Shown here: positions 22,763 to 33,430 of the stretch, piece after piece
Layout of the letters: every line of letters starts with the position of its first letter
How positions within the stretch are numbered: the first letter of the stretch is position 1
NCBI RefSeq assembly: GCF_028640845.1
Contig: NC_080544.1
Location: 57,178,711-57,242,710 of the forward strand
DNA: 64,000 nt
Direction of reading: 5' to 3'
Source: Ahaetulla prasina
Lineage: Eukaryota > Chordata > Lepidosauria > Squamata > Colubridae
Notes under the pieces: generated by a model
Told to the model about the DNA's origin: nothing
What the model saw: the letters and a program-made list of their open reading frames with translations, nothing else
Database searches by the model: none
Position numbers and translations under genes: made by a program

Positions 22763-22970
22763 AGGTAGTCCTTATTTAATGATTGTTCACAGTTACAACA
22801 GTGATCAGAAAGTAACTTTGCAACCAATTCTGGCATTTATGACCTTCACAGGTCTGTAAAGCACATAAAAGTTGAAGTAATATTGTCCACCCAATTAAGT
22901 TTCACTCAGCAACTGTCTCAATGACCAAGTTGCTGATCCCAATTGTGTCACTAAATGAGGACTGTCTGTA
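22763..22970. mobile_element. TIR repeat (family E), diverged copy
   Basis: Starts AGGTAGTCCTTATTTAATG and ends AAATGAGGACTGTCTG, an inverted pair. Interior TTTGCAACC, GCAACTGTC and GGACTGTCTG blocks match the copy at 32300-32697. Non-coding DNA-transposon-like repeat of unknown superfamily. Confidence 0.65.
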
Positions 22971-24296
22971 ATTTCCCCCCTTGAAAAATGTGAGGATGTA
23001 ACAGGTGATCTAGAAAACAAAGTTGCTTCTTTGAGCAGCTGAAAATTCATGGTCCTTTCTCCTCTATGCCTCCTCTTTTTTCTTACTATTGATCTTGTTT
23101 TGTGATTTTGAGGAAAAGATAGCTTTACTTTATCTTCTAAAAGAAAACTGGCAACTTTTATCATTATCCACAGAATATGGAAACAGAATCTTCCTCAATG
23201 TTTTCTCATTCAATATGGCAAAAGTCACTGCAAAAAAAATTAGTTCCCCCGAATTTCAATCCCTAAACATACATATTGCAGACACAAGTATTGCAAGGAT
23301 GAAAAAAGCCTGATTACCACATTACATGGTAATTTATGACTGTGTTAGTTGACCTCATGCGGTTCATTTATTCTGAAATTAATATAAACATTCATGTGCT
23401 ATGTTTTTAATTTTTATAAAAGCATCAAGGAAAATAGAAAAACTTCAGAAGAATATTTCTTCCTATACAAATCTACATTCATGTCATACTACAAAATTAC
23501 AATCCAATATTTATTTCTATTTAAATGTAGTAAAAATAGAAAATTATACAACTACATTGGTATTTGACATCTAATTTTCTAAATAGTACTGCAATAAGGG
23601 TTCTTATAGAAAAATATTTATTTTAATATAGAGAGGTAAGTCCTTTGTACTACTGAATGACTGGCACAAATTAGATTTCTTTCCAACCTTGTAGTTTTTT
23701 TTAATTTTAATTATAGAAGCAGAAAATATCCATTTTCATTGTCTTGCTCTAAGTTTCAAACTGTATAATTGAAAAGAACATGAGCATCTAAAATAACCAC
23801 TGACCTTCCAGAGCACAATCAATATGCAAAATAATTTCTGTCTCAAAAGGAGCCACTAAAACACAGGAAAGTAACACCCGAACAGTGGTACATTTTCATC
23901 ACCACATGTACAATAACAGCATGAACTCCTCAGTTCCTACTGAAAGATATGCTTTGTTGTCCGGTGGATTAAAAATACGAATTTGAATTAATTATATATT
24001 TTAAATTATGGAAATGTGACCTATAGCTGCAAAAATCATTCCTGTCTTGTATGTAATTGATACCTCAGTTCCTTATTCCATGTGTCTCTATACCTTTGAA
24101 CATTTAATTTAGCTTACTCTAACATCAATTTATTAAGTATTCTATATGGATTTTTATTGTATTAAAAACTGTTAAATGAGCCAGTCTAGTCTACAGTTAA
24201 GGAACCAGGCTAGAAAATGGGAGACTGTGAGCAATTCTTTCTTTCTTCTCTGGTGCATAAGGGAAGAAATACTATATGCTTATAGCACATCCGTAC
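22971..24296. other. no recognisable feature
   Basis: AT-rich sequence; no repeat family or exon seen. Confidence 0.5.
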
Positions 24297-24839
24297 CAGT
24301 GGTGAAATGTAAAATTTGTTACTACCGGTTCTGTGGGCATGGCTTGGTGGTGGGGAATAATGTGATTGGGTGGGTGTGGCCAAAGAGGTTGTAAAAAATG
24401 CTTTTAAAAGGCTCTGACGATCCCAGCTGAGTTGCCTGATCGTCAGAGGCTTTTCTTTTAAAAGCATTTTTTTGCCTTTAAGAGGAAAAAAAGCCTCTGA
24501 CGATCAGGCAACTCAGCTGGGATCGTCAGAGGAGCCTTTTAAAAGCATTTTTTCTACAACCTTTTCAGCCGAAAAAGTTATAGAAAAAATGCTTTTAAAA
24601 GGCTCTGACGATCCCAGCTGAGCCGCGCAATAATCAGAGGCTTTTTTTTTACTTTTAAAAGCATTTTTTCAGCTGAAGAAAAATGCTTTAAAAAAAAAAA
24701 AAAAAACCTCTGATGATCGCACGGCTCAGCTGAGCATGGGGGGGAGGGCAAGGATTTTTGCTACCGGTTCTCTGAACTACCCACTGCCATTGCTACTGGA
24801 TTGGGTGATCAGGTCTGAACCGGGAGCATTTCACCCCTG
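24297..24839. mobile_element. hAT-like MITE with multiple internal palindromes (family C relative)
   Basis: Terminal repeats CAGTGGTGAAATG and, inverted, CAGGGGTGAAATG are flanked by atccgtac (24289-24296) and atctgtac (24840-24847), an 8-base duplication with 7 matches. The outer ends (ACTACCGGTTCTGTG) match the family at 34856. The inside is built from inverted copies of a module containing CTGACGATCCCAGCTGAG. Arms 24400-24454 and 24489-24546 pair perfectly over 55 bases except a 3-base insertion. A second pair is at about 24585-24655 and 24690-24736. Confidence 0.85.
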
Positions 24840-25037
24840 ATCTGTACATACATATCATGACCAGGGTTAAGCATGGTTATTTTACACAACCAACCCCATA
24901 ATCATTCCTCAGGACCCACTTTATGGATAGTGCCGTCCTCAGAGTCAATTATAAGTGGCCTCACCAAAAATACTGAGCACACATAGCTAAAGCAATGGAA
25001 ACAAGGCAAGCCTAAGTCTCTTCTGCACCTAAGGCAT

Positions 25038-25573
25038 ATTATTATTATTATTATTTATTTGATTTTTATACCGCCCTTCTCCCGAAGGACTCAGGGCGGT
25101 GTACAGGCAACAATAAAATACAAACAATATACAATTTAAAATACGAATTAAAAAACTTATTATAATTAGCCTAGAACCTTAAAATTTATAAAACCAAACC
25201 CCATTTAAAATTAGTAGAAAATTTAAAATCGATAAAATTTATGTAGTTTAAAATTTAAAATATAAAATTTAAAATTTAAGCCAGCCCCGCACGAATAAAA
25301 AGGTATGTCTTCAGTTCGCGGCGGAAAGTCCGAAGGTCAGGTATTTGACGTAAGCCTGGGGGAAGCTCGTTCCAAAGTGTGGGAGCCCCCACAGAGAAGG
25401 CCCTTCCTCTGGGGGCCGCCAGCCGACATTGTTTGGCGGACGGCACCCTGAGAAGTCCCTCTCTGTGAGAGCATACGGGTCGGTGGGAGGCATATGGTAA
25501 CAGCAGGCGGTCCCGTAAGTACCCAGGCCCTAAGCCATGGAGTGCTTTAAAGGTCGTAACCAACACCTTAAAT
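25038..25573 (-). mobile_element. 5'-truncated LINE (L2/CR1-like family), last third of ORF
   Basis: (ATT)n, hairpin CCGCCCTTCTCCCG...GGGCGG and C-terminal frame (FKVLVTTFKALHGLGPGYL... to the stop near 25276) match the copy at 4062-5965. Truncated at 25573, where unrelated GC-richer sequence continues the open frame by chance. Confidence 0.88.
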
Positions 25574-25649
25574 ATGGGCCGGGGGCAGCACCAGCAACGT
25601 GAACTAATGAATTCTGAGCAGCGTACAGCAACCACTGAAAGCAACCATG

Positions 25650-25803
25650 ACTCTCCAGACTCCAGACATGAAATCAACTTGGTTTCAAGGCAAAGTGAAA
25701 GCAACTTTACTTCAATGGATGCAAGGCATGATGATAGCAACTTGACTTCAATTTGTGCAAGGCACAACAACAGCAACACAGTCTCAATGAGTTCAAGGCA
25801 ATG
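25650..25803 (-). repeat. 36-base minisatellite, about four diverged units
   Basis: CAAGG recurs at 25686, 25722, 25758 and 25794, exactly 36 bases apart, each followed by similar AGCAAC...TTCAAT text. On the minus strand it is open and gives a 12-residue leucine-rich period (for example CLASIEVKLLSL). It is fused by chance to the LINE frame; no protein is inferred. Confidence 0.75.
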
Positions 25804-26508
25804 AGTCATGAGTATTCATGGATGGATATATTACAAGCCAGTCTCCAGGTTCAAGGTAAACACGTGCCGACTGGTATGCCTCATTAGGAGAGGCAAGGCT
25901 GCCTCCTTGTAAGTAATGTCACCGACCTCCATTGCACCTCCTTCTGTACAACCTGGAATCAGGCAGGGGTGGCAACTTCACTTTTGCACTGCGCAGCTGC
26001 TTCCAGTTTCCAGCTGCTCCTTCTTGGATCCCTCAAAGCTCCTGGCACAACTTCACCTTGACCATTCTGATTCTGCCACAGAGTCTTTTCCCCAAGTCCC
26101 TGGAGCCAGCAATTTCCTCATCAGCCAAGCCAGCACCAGACGGAGCCATTACAACATCTCCAAAGGGGATCCTATTTCTACTTATTGCTTTTTGGGAGGT
26201 AGAACTCTGATAATGTAGGATCTCATGGCATTTTTCACATGTAAACAAAGGCTGGAAGTTATAGACAATCATGGGTGAATGTACCTATTGACTTAAATCT
26301 TCAATGCAACTGGAATAGTGAAGAGACCCATCCCTCTTTGTATGTCGGACAGGGCACACAAAATTATTAACTGAACATGAAATAATGCCTAAAGAAAGTG
26401 GGGTATATTATTATACCACAGTTCTGTTATTTATAAGTACAGTATAGAATTTGGATTCTTTCTTGTAGTCTCTGGTTATTCCATATTCCCTTCAATTTCT
26501 TGCTGTAG
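25804..26508. other. unclassified GC-richer segment
   Basis: The sequence between the minisatellite and the next MITE is richer in GC than its neighbours up to about 26170, with overlapping plus-strand open frames at 25916-26218 and 25932-26210. No domain is recognised. It could be part of an unrecognised LTR or SINE-like element. Confidence 0.4.
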
Positions 26509-26510
26509 TA

Positions 26511-26645
26511 CCATGTTTTCCCAAAAATAAGACCCTGTCTTATATTTTTTTGAACCCTGAAATAAATGCTTGGCCTTAATGCCATACGCATAAAAGCCCA
26601 ATTGGGCTTATTATCAGGGGATGTCTTATTTTGGGGAAAACAGGG
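26511..26645. mobile_element. TA-flanked MITE (Tc1/mariner- or pogo-like)
   Basis: Begins CCATGTTTTCCCAAAAATAAG and ends TATTTTGGGGAAAACAGGG, terminal inverted repeats of about 20 bases. Both ends are flanked by TA (26509-26510, 26646-26647). 135 bases, non-coding. Confidence 0.75.
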
Positions 26646-26667
26646 TACATCAGAGAACAGAGAACAG

Positions 26668-27968
26668 GAATTCAGCGGCTTTTGATACCATCGACCATGG
26701 TATCCTGCTGCGCCGGTTGGAGGGATTGGGAGTGGGAGGCACCGTTTATTGGTGGTTCTCCTCCTATCTCTCCGATCGGTCGCAGACGGTGTTGACAGGG
26801 GGGCAGAGGTCGGCCCCGAGGCGCCTCACTTGTGGGGTGCCGCAGGGGTCGATTCTCTCGCCCCTTCTGTTCAACATCTATATGAAGCCATTGGGTGAGA
26901 TCATCAGTGGCTTCGGTGTGAGGTACCAGCTGTACGCTGATGACACCCAGCTGTACTTTTCCACACCGGGCCACCCCAACGAAGCTATCGAAGTGCTGTC
27001 CCGGTGTTTGGTCTGGATGGGGAGAAACAGGCTCAAGCTCAATCCCTCCAAGACAGAGTGGCTGTGGATGCCGGCATCCCGGTACAGTCAGCTGAGTCCA
27101 CGGCTGACTGTCGGGGGCGAGTCATTGGCCCCGATGGAGAGGGTGCGCAACTTGGGCGTCCTCCTGGATGAACGGCTGTCTTTTGAAGATCATTTGACGG
27201 CCGTCTCCAGGAGAGCTTTCTACCAGGTTCGCCCGGGGCGCCCGTTCGCCTTTCTGAACCGGGATGCCTTATCCACGGTAACTCACGCCCTCGTGACGTC
27301 TCGTCTGGATTACTGCAATGCTCTCTACATGGGGCTCCCCTTGAGGGGCATCCGGAGGCTTCAGTTAGTTCAGAATGCGGCTGCGCGGGTGATAGAGGGA
27401 GCCCCTCGTGGCTCCCGTGTGACACCTATCCTGCGCAGACTGCACTGGCTACCTGTGGCCTTCCGGGTGCGCTTCAAGGTTTTGGTAACCATCTTTAAAG
27501 CGCTCCATGGCATAGGGCCGGGTTACTTACGGGACCGCCTACTGCTACCGAATACCTCTCACCGACCCGTGCGCTCTCACAGAGAGGGACTCCTCAGGGT
27601 GCCGTCGGCTAGACAGTGCCGTCTGGCGACACCCAGGGGAAGGGCCTTCTCTGTGGGGGCTCCCACCCTCTGGAACGAACTCCCCCCAGGACTTCGTCAA
27701 CTTCCGGACCTCCGAACCTTCCGTCGCGAGCTTAAAACATATTTATTCATCTGCGCAGGACTGGATTAGATTTTAAATTTATACTGGTTTTAAATGGGTT
27801 TTATTATTTATATTGCTTTTAATAATTCGGCCATGTAGAATAAGTTTTTTAACTGTTATTTTAGTCTGTATTTATATGTGCTTTTTACTTGCCTGTGAAC
27901 CGCCCTGAGTCCCCTGGGAGATAGGGCGGTATATAAATGTGATAAAATAAATAAATAATAAATAAATA
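26668..27968 (+). mobile_element. 5'-truncated LINE (L2/CR1-like family), open RT half
   Basis: Plus-strand copy of the family at 4062-5965. The frame is open from the truncation point to the stop at 27769, about 365 codons. It contains AAFDTIDHGILLRRL, GVPQGSILSPLLFNIYMKPLG, the catalytic YADD (26933-26944), SRLDYCNALYMGLPL and LHWLPVAFRV. Relative to the 4062 copy a few residues are missing near 27009 (after VLSRCL) and near 27228. The 3' UTR ends with the hairpin CCGCCCTGAGTCC...GGGCGG (27900-27930) and (AAATA)n. It begins 22 bases after the preceding MITE. Confidence 0.92.
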
Positions 27969-28539
27969 ACATTCACTGCATAAGAAAACAAAAATGAGAC
28001 ATGTAACAGTAATACATACTATTTGGAATTGTATTACAAGAGCAATTGTGAGATCAATAGGACACTACTGCTACTTCCTATAATATTATATCTTAAGCCA
28101 ATTGTGACAACTGGCTTTTAATTTTTAAAAGGGCCAAGTCAAGCTGAAAAACCGCAGATTAACAGCATTGGCCAGAATCCAAATTCTATACTGTACTTAT
28201 CTATCTTGGTACCAGGAGCAGGTTTATTGCTGAAAAGTAATATCCTTTTTAAAAAACAGCTTGGAATTAGAGTTTCCTAATGTATAAAGTTGAATACTGG
28301 TAATGTGGGACTAATTAAACAAATACCAGTGAAAAATCCAATAGCTAAAGATTCATAGGGTCATCCAGTTCTAAGTGGATAAATTATATAAAGGTTTTGC
28401 AATGGCATGAGCACTAATACTATTCTTCAAGCTAACCTACCAGTAAGAGTTTAAGCATGGAAGCAATCAGATTCATACCATTAAAATAAGTGACTTTAGA
28501 AATTCATTTGACAGATTTGTTGGATAGATATAACATACA
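27969..28539. other. no recognisable feature
   Basis: AT-rich sequence without repeats I recognise. Confidence 0.5.
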
Positions 28540-29178
28540 GCTAGTCCTCAAATTATGACACAACTGAATCCATAATTTCTGTTGCTAAGTGCCCCATTTT
28601 ATGATCTTTCTTGCCACAGTTGTTAAGTGAATCACTGAAGTTGTTAAGGTAGTACCACAACTGTTAAGTGTAACTGGCTTCCTCATTGACTTTGCTTGTA
28701 AGAAGATAACATGACCCTGGGACTTTGCAACATTCATAAATATGAGTTAGTTGCCAAGCATCTGAATTGTGATCACCTGACCATGGTGTCCGAGTTTGCT
28801 GCAGCACACACAATCAGACAATTCAGCAGGATTCAAAACGTCTTTATATATATAATAACATATATAATACCCTGGTTTTTCCAATATGGTAGAGAGAAGA
28901 GATTGTAAGTAGGTACAAACACAGGCTGGGGACAGCAGAGAAAGGACTTCTCCTGTATACAGAACTGAGCCACGCCCAGGCTCCTAACTGTCTGAACCAC
29001 CAAACAGCCCCCATTGGCTGACCTTGTTGCTATGCCTGTTCCAAATCATGAACTCTTATACACTGACACATGGGGATGCTGCAATAGTCACAAGTGTGTA
29101 AAATGGTCATAGATCACTTAATTCAGTGCCACTGTAACTTTGAACGGTCACTAAACAAACTGTTGCAAGTCAAGGATT
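28540..29178. mobile_element. TIR repeat (family E), interrupted by a solo LTR
   Basis: Blocks TAGTCCTCAAATTATGAC, TTGTTAAGTGAATCACTG, CATGACCCTGGGAC and, after the interruption, GGGGATGCTGCAATAGTCAC, TGTAACTTTGAACGGTCACTAAAC follow the same order as in 32300-32697. The end is GTTGCAAGTCAAGGATTA, inverted to the start. Confidence 0.78.
28797..29068. mobile_element. solo LTR, 272 bases
   Basis: The insert starts TGTCCG, ends CTGACA and is flanked by identical 5-base copies CATGG (28792-28796 and 29069-29073). Removing it restores the family E sequence TGACCATGGGGATGCTGC expected from the 32300 copy. It carries a TATA-rich stretch near 28845. It is not similar to the Gypsy LTR at 12013. Orientation is unknown. 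Confidence 0.8.
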
Positions 29179-29344
29179 AAATGTAATGATTTAAATTGAT
29201 GATCAGTTTGTTTTGCCTTGCCTATAGGTTGACAGTAAATTGAATAATGGAAAATTATTCCTCATACTGATTTAATTCCCTAGAAAAATTATAGGTTCTG
29301 AACTTTTTAAGGTGTTCCTTTTACAGCTTTCAATATAAAAAATT

Positions 29345-29985
29345 GAGAGCCGTTTGGTCTAGGGCAGTGATGACTAACCTTTTCCTTTCATGTGTGCCCA
29401 AACCCCAAAATGTGTGCACGGCCCCCATGCATGCGCCCCACCCCTGTGCATGCACATGCGGCTCTCCTGCATATGCCATGACCCAAACATGCGTGCAAGA
29501 TCCCTTTCACGTGCCCTATCCCCCATGCATGCACACGAGGGCCCCCTGCATGTCCCCCTGCCTTGTGCATGCACATATGGCCCCCTCACATGTGCCCCGC
29601 TCCCCACACATGAGTGGCAGAGACCTGAAGACCAGCTGGCTGACGGAAAGCACATACACATGTGCATCAGAGCTAAACTGATGGCTCGCATGCCATCAGA
29701 GAGGAAACTGCATGCCACCTCTGCATGCCATAGGTTCACCATCATGGGTCTAGTGGGTAAGCACCAGGCTAAAACCCAGGAGATCATGACTTCTAGTCTT
29801 GCCTTAGACATGAAAACTGATTGTTGACTTTGGGCCAGTCACTCTCTCTCATCCCAACCACTTTACAGGGTTGTTGTAGTGGGAAAAATAGGAAAGGGAG
29901 GAAATATTAGGTATGTTTACTGCCTTGAGTTATTTTTAAAAATAATAAAGGCAAGGTAAAAAAATAAATAAATAAAATAAGTACA
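29345..29985 (+). mobile_element. tRNA-derived SINE split by a hAT element
   Basis: GAGAGCCGTTTGGTCTAG at 29345-29362 continues after the insertion at 29747 with GGTCTAGTGGGTAAGCACC, a tRNA-like box A region. Then come GACTTCTAGTC (box B variant), GGGCCAGTCACTCTCTCTC, CAGGGTTGTTGT, a CTGCCTTGAGTTATTT block and an (AATAA)n tail. This is a squamate tRNA SINE family different from the one at 19927. Confidence 0.83.
29364..29746. mobile_element. hAT-like MITE (family D)
   Basis: Left end CAGTGATGACTAACC and right end GGTTCACCATCATG are inverted repeats. The 8-base duplications ggtctagg (29356-29363) and ggtctagt (29747-29754) match at 7 of 8. The interior is rich in CATGCATGC/CACATG text, which creates open frames on both strands without meaning. 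Same family as 55206-55871. Confidence 0.82.
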
Positions 29986-31011
29986 ATGATATCCTTTTTA
30001 CCTTTCCCCCCCCCTTTCTTTTGAAATCAGTAAATGAGAATATGTAGAAAGCTGACTATTTTTTTCTGACTTAAATGAAAGTACAGATCATTTCAAATGA
30101 GAAAACAAACTTTTGGTGAATTCTTTTTCCTAATTTTTTATTTGAATTTGGTTTGTTTTTGTTGTCTATTTCATTGCTTTTTCTGATCATTGTTTAACAA
30201 AGAGGAGTTACATTTTACAATGAACAAATATACATGCATAAATTGGAAAGGTTGAAGTAAGAATCAGCAGTTTCCTGATTAGAGAAGCTATTATAGATTC
30301 AGAGATTACTTGGCTTCAGAGTTATTAGACATTGTGTTTATCCATTCATTCAAAAAGATGGGTGGAAGAAGCCACATGTTTAAACTTCTGAAGGTAAAAA
30401 AAAAAACTTAGCTCTTGCAACATCAATTGACTTTTGTCTATGGCTTCACTTTTTGTCTGCAGTAAAAGTTTGTTTGTTTGTAAAATAAACAATAAAATAT
30501 AAATAATAAGTAGCTATTTATATAGCCGCTCATCTTCCCAGAAGTAACTTTGGGTGGCACACAACAAGCAAGATTGTAATTTAGTTAAGCTATGTCTATG
30601 GGTCTTCTGACACATCAAACTAAAGAGCTAAACTAAACCATTTATTTTCAAAGAATTTACTGCCAAGTCTAGGTTAGAAAAGCCTGTCAGTCTCCCGTTT
30701 TATTTGCTTTTTGCCCTCATGAGGACAGCAATGTTAAGTGTCAATGGCCAGTCATATGATGTCTGCCCCAGAATCATAAAGTATATATCAGAGATTATTA
30801 ATTGTAGAGTCAGGAGATTATAAATTTCTTACTGTATTATAAACATCCATGCTTTCTGATTTTCTACTATATTTTTTTTAATGAAAGCCTTGAATCTATG
30901 TGTTATTTTACTTTTTTCTTGTATATTTTAGAATGGTCAGATCATACTCTGGAGTTTTAAATCAACAACAACAAAGGCAATCCCTATTTTTTTTAAATGT
31001 CTCAATAACAG
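29986..31011. other. no gene; one weak LINE-tail-like block
   Basis: At about 30515-30570, GCCGCTCATCTTCCCAGAAG and CTTTGGGTGGCACACAACAA look like the end of an old LINE or SINE. Nothing else is recognised. Confidence 0.45.
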
Positions 31012-31385
31012 ACATTTTTCCACTTCTTTATCTGCTGTAAAGCAAATCCAAACCCACCAAGAGTCTGCAGGGATAGTGGGGAGGGAGGGAGGAAGGAAGG
31101 GAGGGAGGGAGGAAGGGTTGAAAAGATGGAAGGCATTGTTGCTCTGTTATCTGCTGCAAAAAAATAATTTAAAGAGATAGCATGTAACTCTTGGCAACTC
31201 ACAAAAATGTATTATTTTCTAGATGTACTATTTTATTACATTCATTATTAGTTATCCATTTTTAATACTTGTCATTTTTAACTCTCAATGTTAGAGAGAG
31301 CTCCTGTGCAGCCACACTGACTTCCTGACAGGAATATTTTGTAATGATGCTCTCATTATTTCAGCTTTCAGAATTTCTCTTTTGA
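31012..31385. repeat. 374-base tandem duplication, copy 1
   Basis: ACATTTTTCCACTTC at 31012 recurs at 31386 and again in part at 31760, giving a period of exactly 374. The copies differ at only about two positions, both inside the GGGA-rich run at 31080-31117. No coding role seen. Confidence 0.95.
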
Positions 31386-31759
31386 ACATTTTTCCACTTC
31401 TTTATCTGCTGTAAAGCAAATCCAAACCCACCAAGAGTCTGCAGGGATAGTGGGGAGGGAGGGAAGAAGGAAGGGAGGGAGGGAGGGAGGGTTGAAAAGA
31501 TGGAAGGCATTGTTGCTCTGTTATCTGCTGCAAAAAAATAATTTAAAGAGATAGCATGTAACTCTTGGCAACTCACAAAAATGTATTATTTTCTAGATGT
31601 ACTATTTTATTACATTCATTATTAGTTATCCATTTTTAATACTTGTCATTTTTAACTCTCAATGTTAGAGAGAGCTCCTGTGCAGCCACACTGACTTCCT
31701 GACAGGAATATTTTGTAATGATGCTCTCATTATTTCAGCTTTCAGAATTTCTCTTTTGA
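31386..31759. repeat. 374-base tandem duplication, copy 2
   Basis: Direct head-to-tail partner of 31012-31385, with the same purine run, the AGAGAGAGCTCCTGTGCAGC block and the TTTCAGAATTTCTCTTTTG end. Confidence 0.95.
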
Positions 31760-32299
31760 ACATTTTTTTCCAAAGATTTTTAGCCACAAAACCCTATATC
31801 TGAGCTCTTTCTGGAAGGTTAGGAAGTAAGTGTGATGATATTCTATCTCCCTCTTCTTACAGATTCAAGATCACGTAGCCATTTTCCCTCAAAATTCCTA
31901 CAATCTCACTTTCACCAGTTCATCCCGGATAATCAGATCCCCCTGTTCCTATCTGTACTTCTAAAAGATGAAGATAACAGTGAGGAAACTTAGGCAATCC
32001 ATTTTTACCAGAATTAGAGTTCCAGCAGATTGACATTTGAAATCCTCCATCCCTATTATGGGTTCATCAAGTTTTAATCTTTTTCCAGAAAGCTTTGCAC
32101 TTTCAAATACTGTCTTCTTGAGTGGCTGATTTATAAGGTATTACTTTAGATTCTTTCTTGAATCCTTACAGATTTATCCAACAAGGCTTTCATTGTTTTA
32201 TGAATTTTACCCAGTGTATATTTCTTTGTATAGAATCTGTTTCTCTATGACTTTCCAACTTACAGCAACTCTTTCTTTGTATATACCAAGTGTAAACAA

Positions 32300-32697
32300 T
32301 ATGCAGGTACTCCTTGACTTAGGACCACAATGGAGTCCAAAATTTCGGTTGCTAAGCAAGACATTGTTAAGTGAATTTTGCCCCATTGTAAAACCTTTCT
32401 TGTTAAGTAATTACTGCACTGGTTAAGTTAGTGACACAGTTGTTAAGTGAATTTGGCTTCTCCATTGACTTAGCCTGTAGAAGGTCACAAAAGATTATCA
32501 CATGATCCCGGGACACTGCAATTACCATATCAATTAGTTGTCAAACATCTGAATTTTGATCATGTGACATTGGGGATGCTGCAACTGTCATGTGAAAAAT
32601 GGTCTTAAATCACTTTTTTCAATGCCATTGTAACTTTGAAAGATCACTAAACAAAGTGTAATTTGCAAAGTTGTAAGCTGAGGACTGCCTGTATTGT
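32300..32697. mobile_element. TIR repeat (family E), best preserved copy
   Basis: Starts CAGGTACTCCTTGACTTAGG and ends CTGAGGACTGCCTG, inverted to each other. About 395 bases, non-coding, with several internal TTGTTAAGTGAATT modules. This copy was used as the reference for the family. Superfamily not assigned; no clear target duplication. Confidence 0.8.
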
Positions 32698-33029
32698 CAA
32701 GTCTTGATATCTCTCATGTTGTACTTCCTTTCCCTTCATAGGGTTCAAAAGTTTGTTGTTTTCCTTATTTGCATATTTTATTACAGAGTCTTTAAAGACT
32801 GAAGTTTGTAGAACAATATAGGCCACAGTGCTAAAATATATGGACAGTGTCTTTCACATGCAGTTTCTAATCTAATTTTTAATCCTTTGATCTGTATGGC
32901 TATAGCATGTAAGAGCAGAAGCTGTTAGAAACAAACAGATTCATGCAACATATCAAGTAGAGGTCAAGGATTTATGTACCATATAAGTTCCAGTATATAA
33001 AGAGTTACCACTGGATTCTAGTGACTGCA

Positions 33030-33430
33030 GAATAGAATAGAATAGAATAGAATAGAATAGAATAGAATAGAATAGAATAGAATAGAATAGAATAGAATAG
33101 AATAGAATAGAATAGAATAGAATAGAATAGAATAGAATTCTTTATTGGCCAGGTGTGATTAGACAGACAAGGAATTTTTCTTGATGCATAGGCTCTTGGT
33201 GTAAAAGAAAAGACACATTCATCAAGAATCATAAGGTACAACACTTAATGATCGTCATAGGGAACACATAAGCAATCAAATCATATTAGGAAACAATCAA
33301 TATAAATCATACAAGCAACAAAGTTACAGTCATACAGTCATAAGTGGGAGGAGATGGGTGATAGGAATGATGAGAAGATTATTAGTAGTGCAGACTTAGT
33401 AAATATTTTGACAGTGTTAATGTGCCTATT
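33030..33430 (-). mobile_element. LINE 3' end (CR1-L3-like) with expanded (AATAG)n tail
   Basis: On the minus strand the 3' UTR (CACTTATGACTGTATGACTG, ATTCCTTGTCTGTCTAATCA, TGGCCAATAAAGAATTC) matches the end of the LINE at 56310-58078. It runs into (ATTCT)n, here about 21 perfect AATAG units at 33030-33136. No coding part is present. Confidence 0.88.

Noticed and set aside
29343..29827. Cys/His-rich open frames of 112-145 codons on both strands
   Set aside because: Caused by CATGCATG-type low-complexity sequence inside a hAT element; cysteine spacing reflects the DNA repeat.
31002..31576. Two near-identical 66-71 residue frames, suggesting a duplicated small gene
   Set aside because: They follow from the 374-base DNA duplication and a GGGA run; no codon or start-site support.
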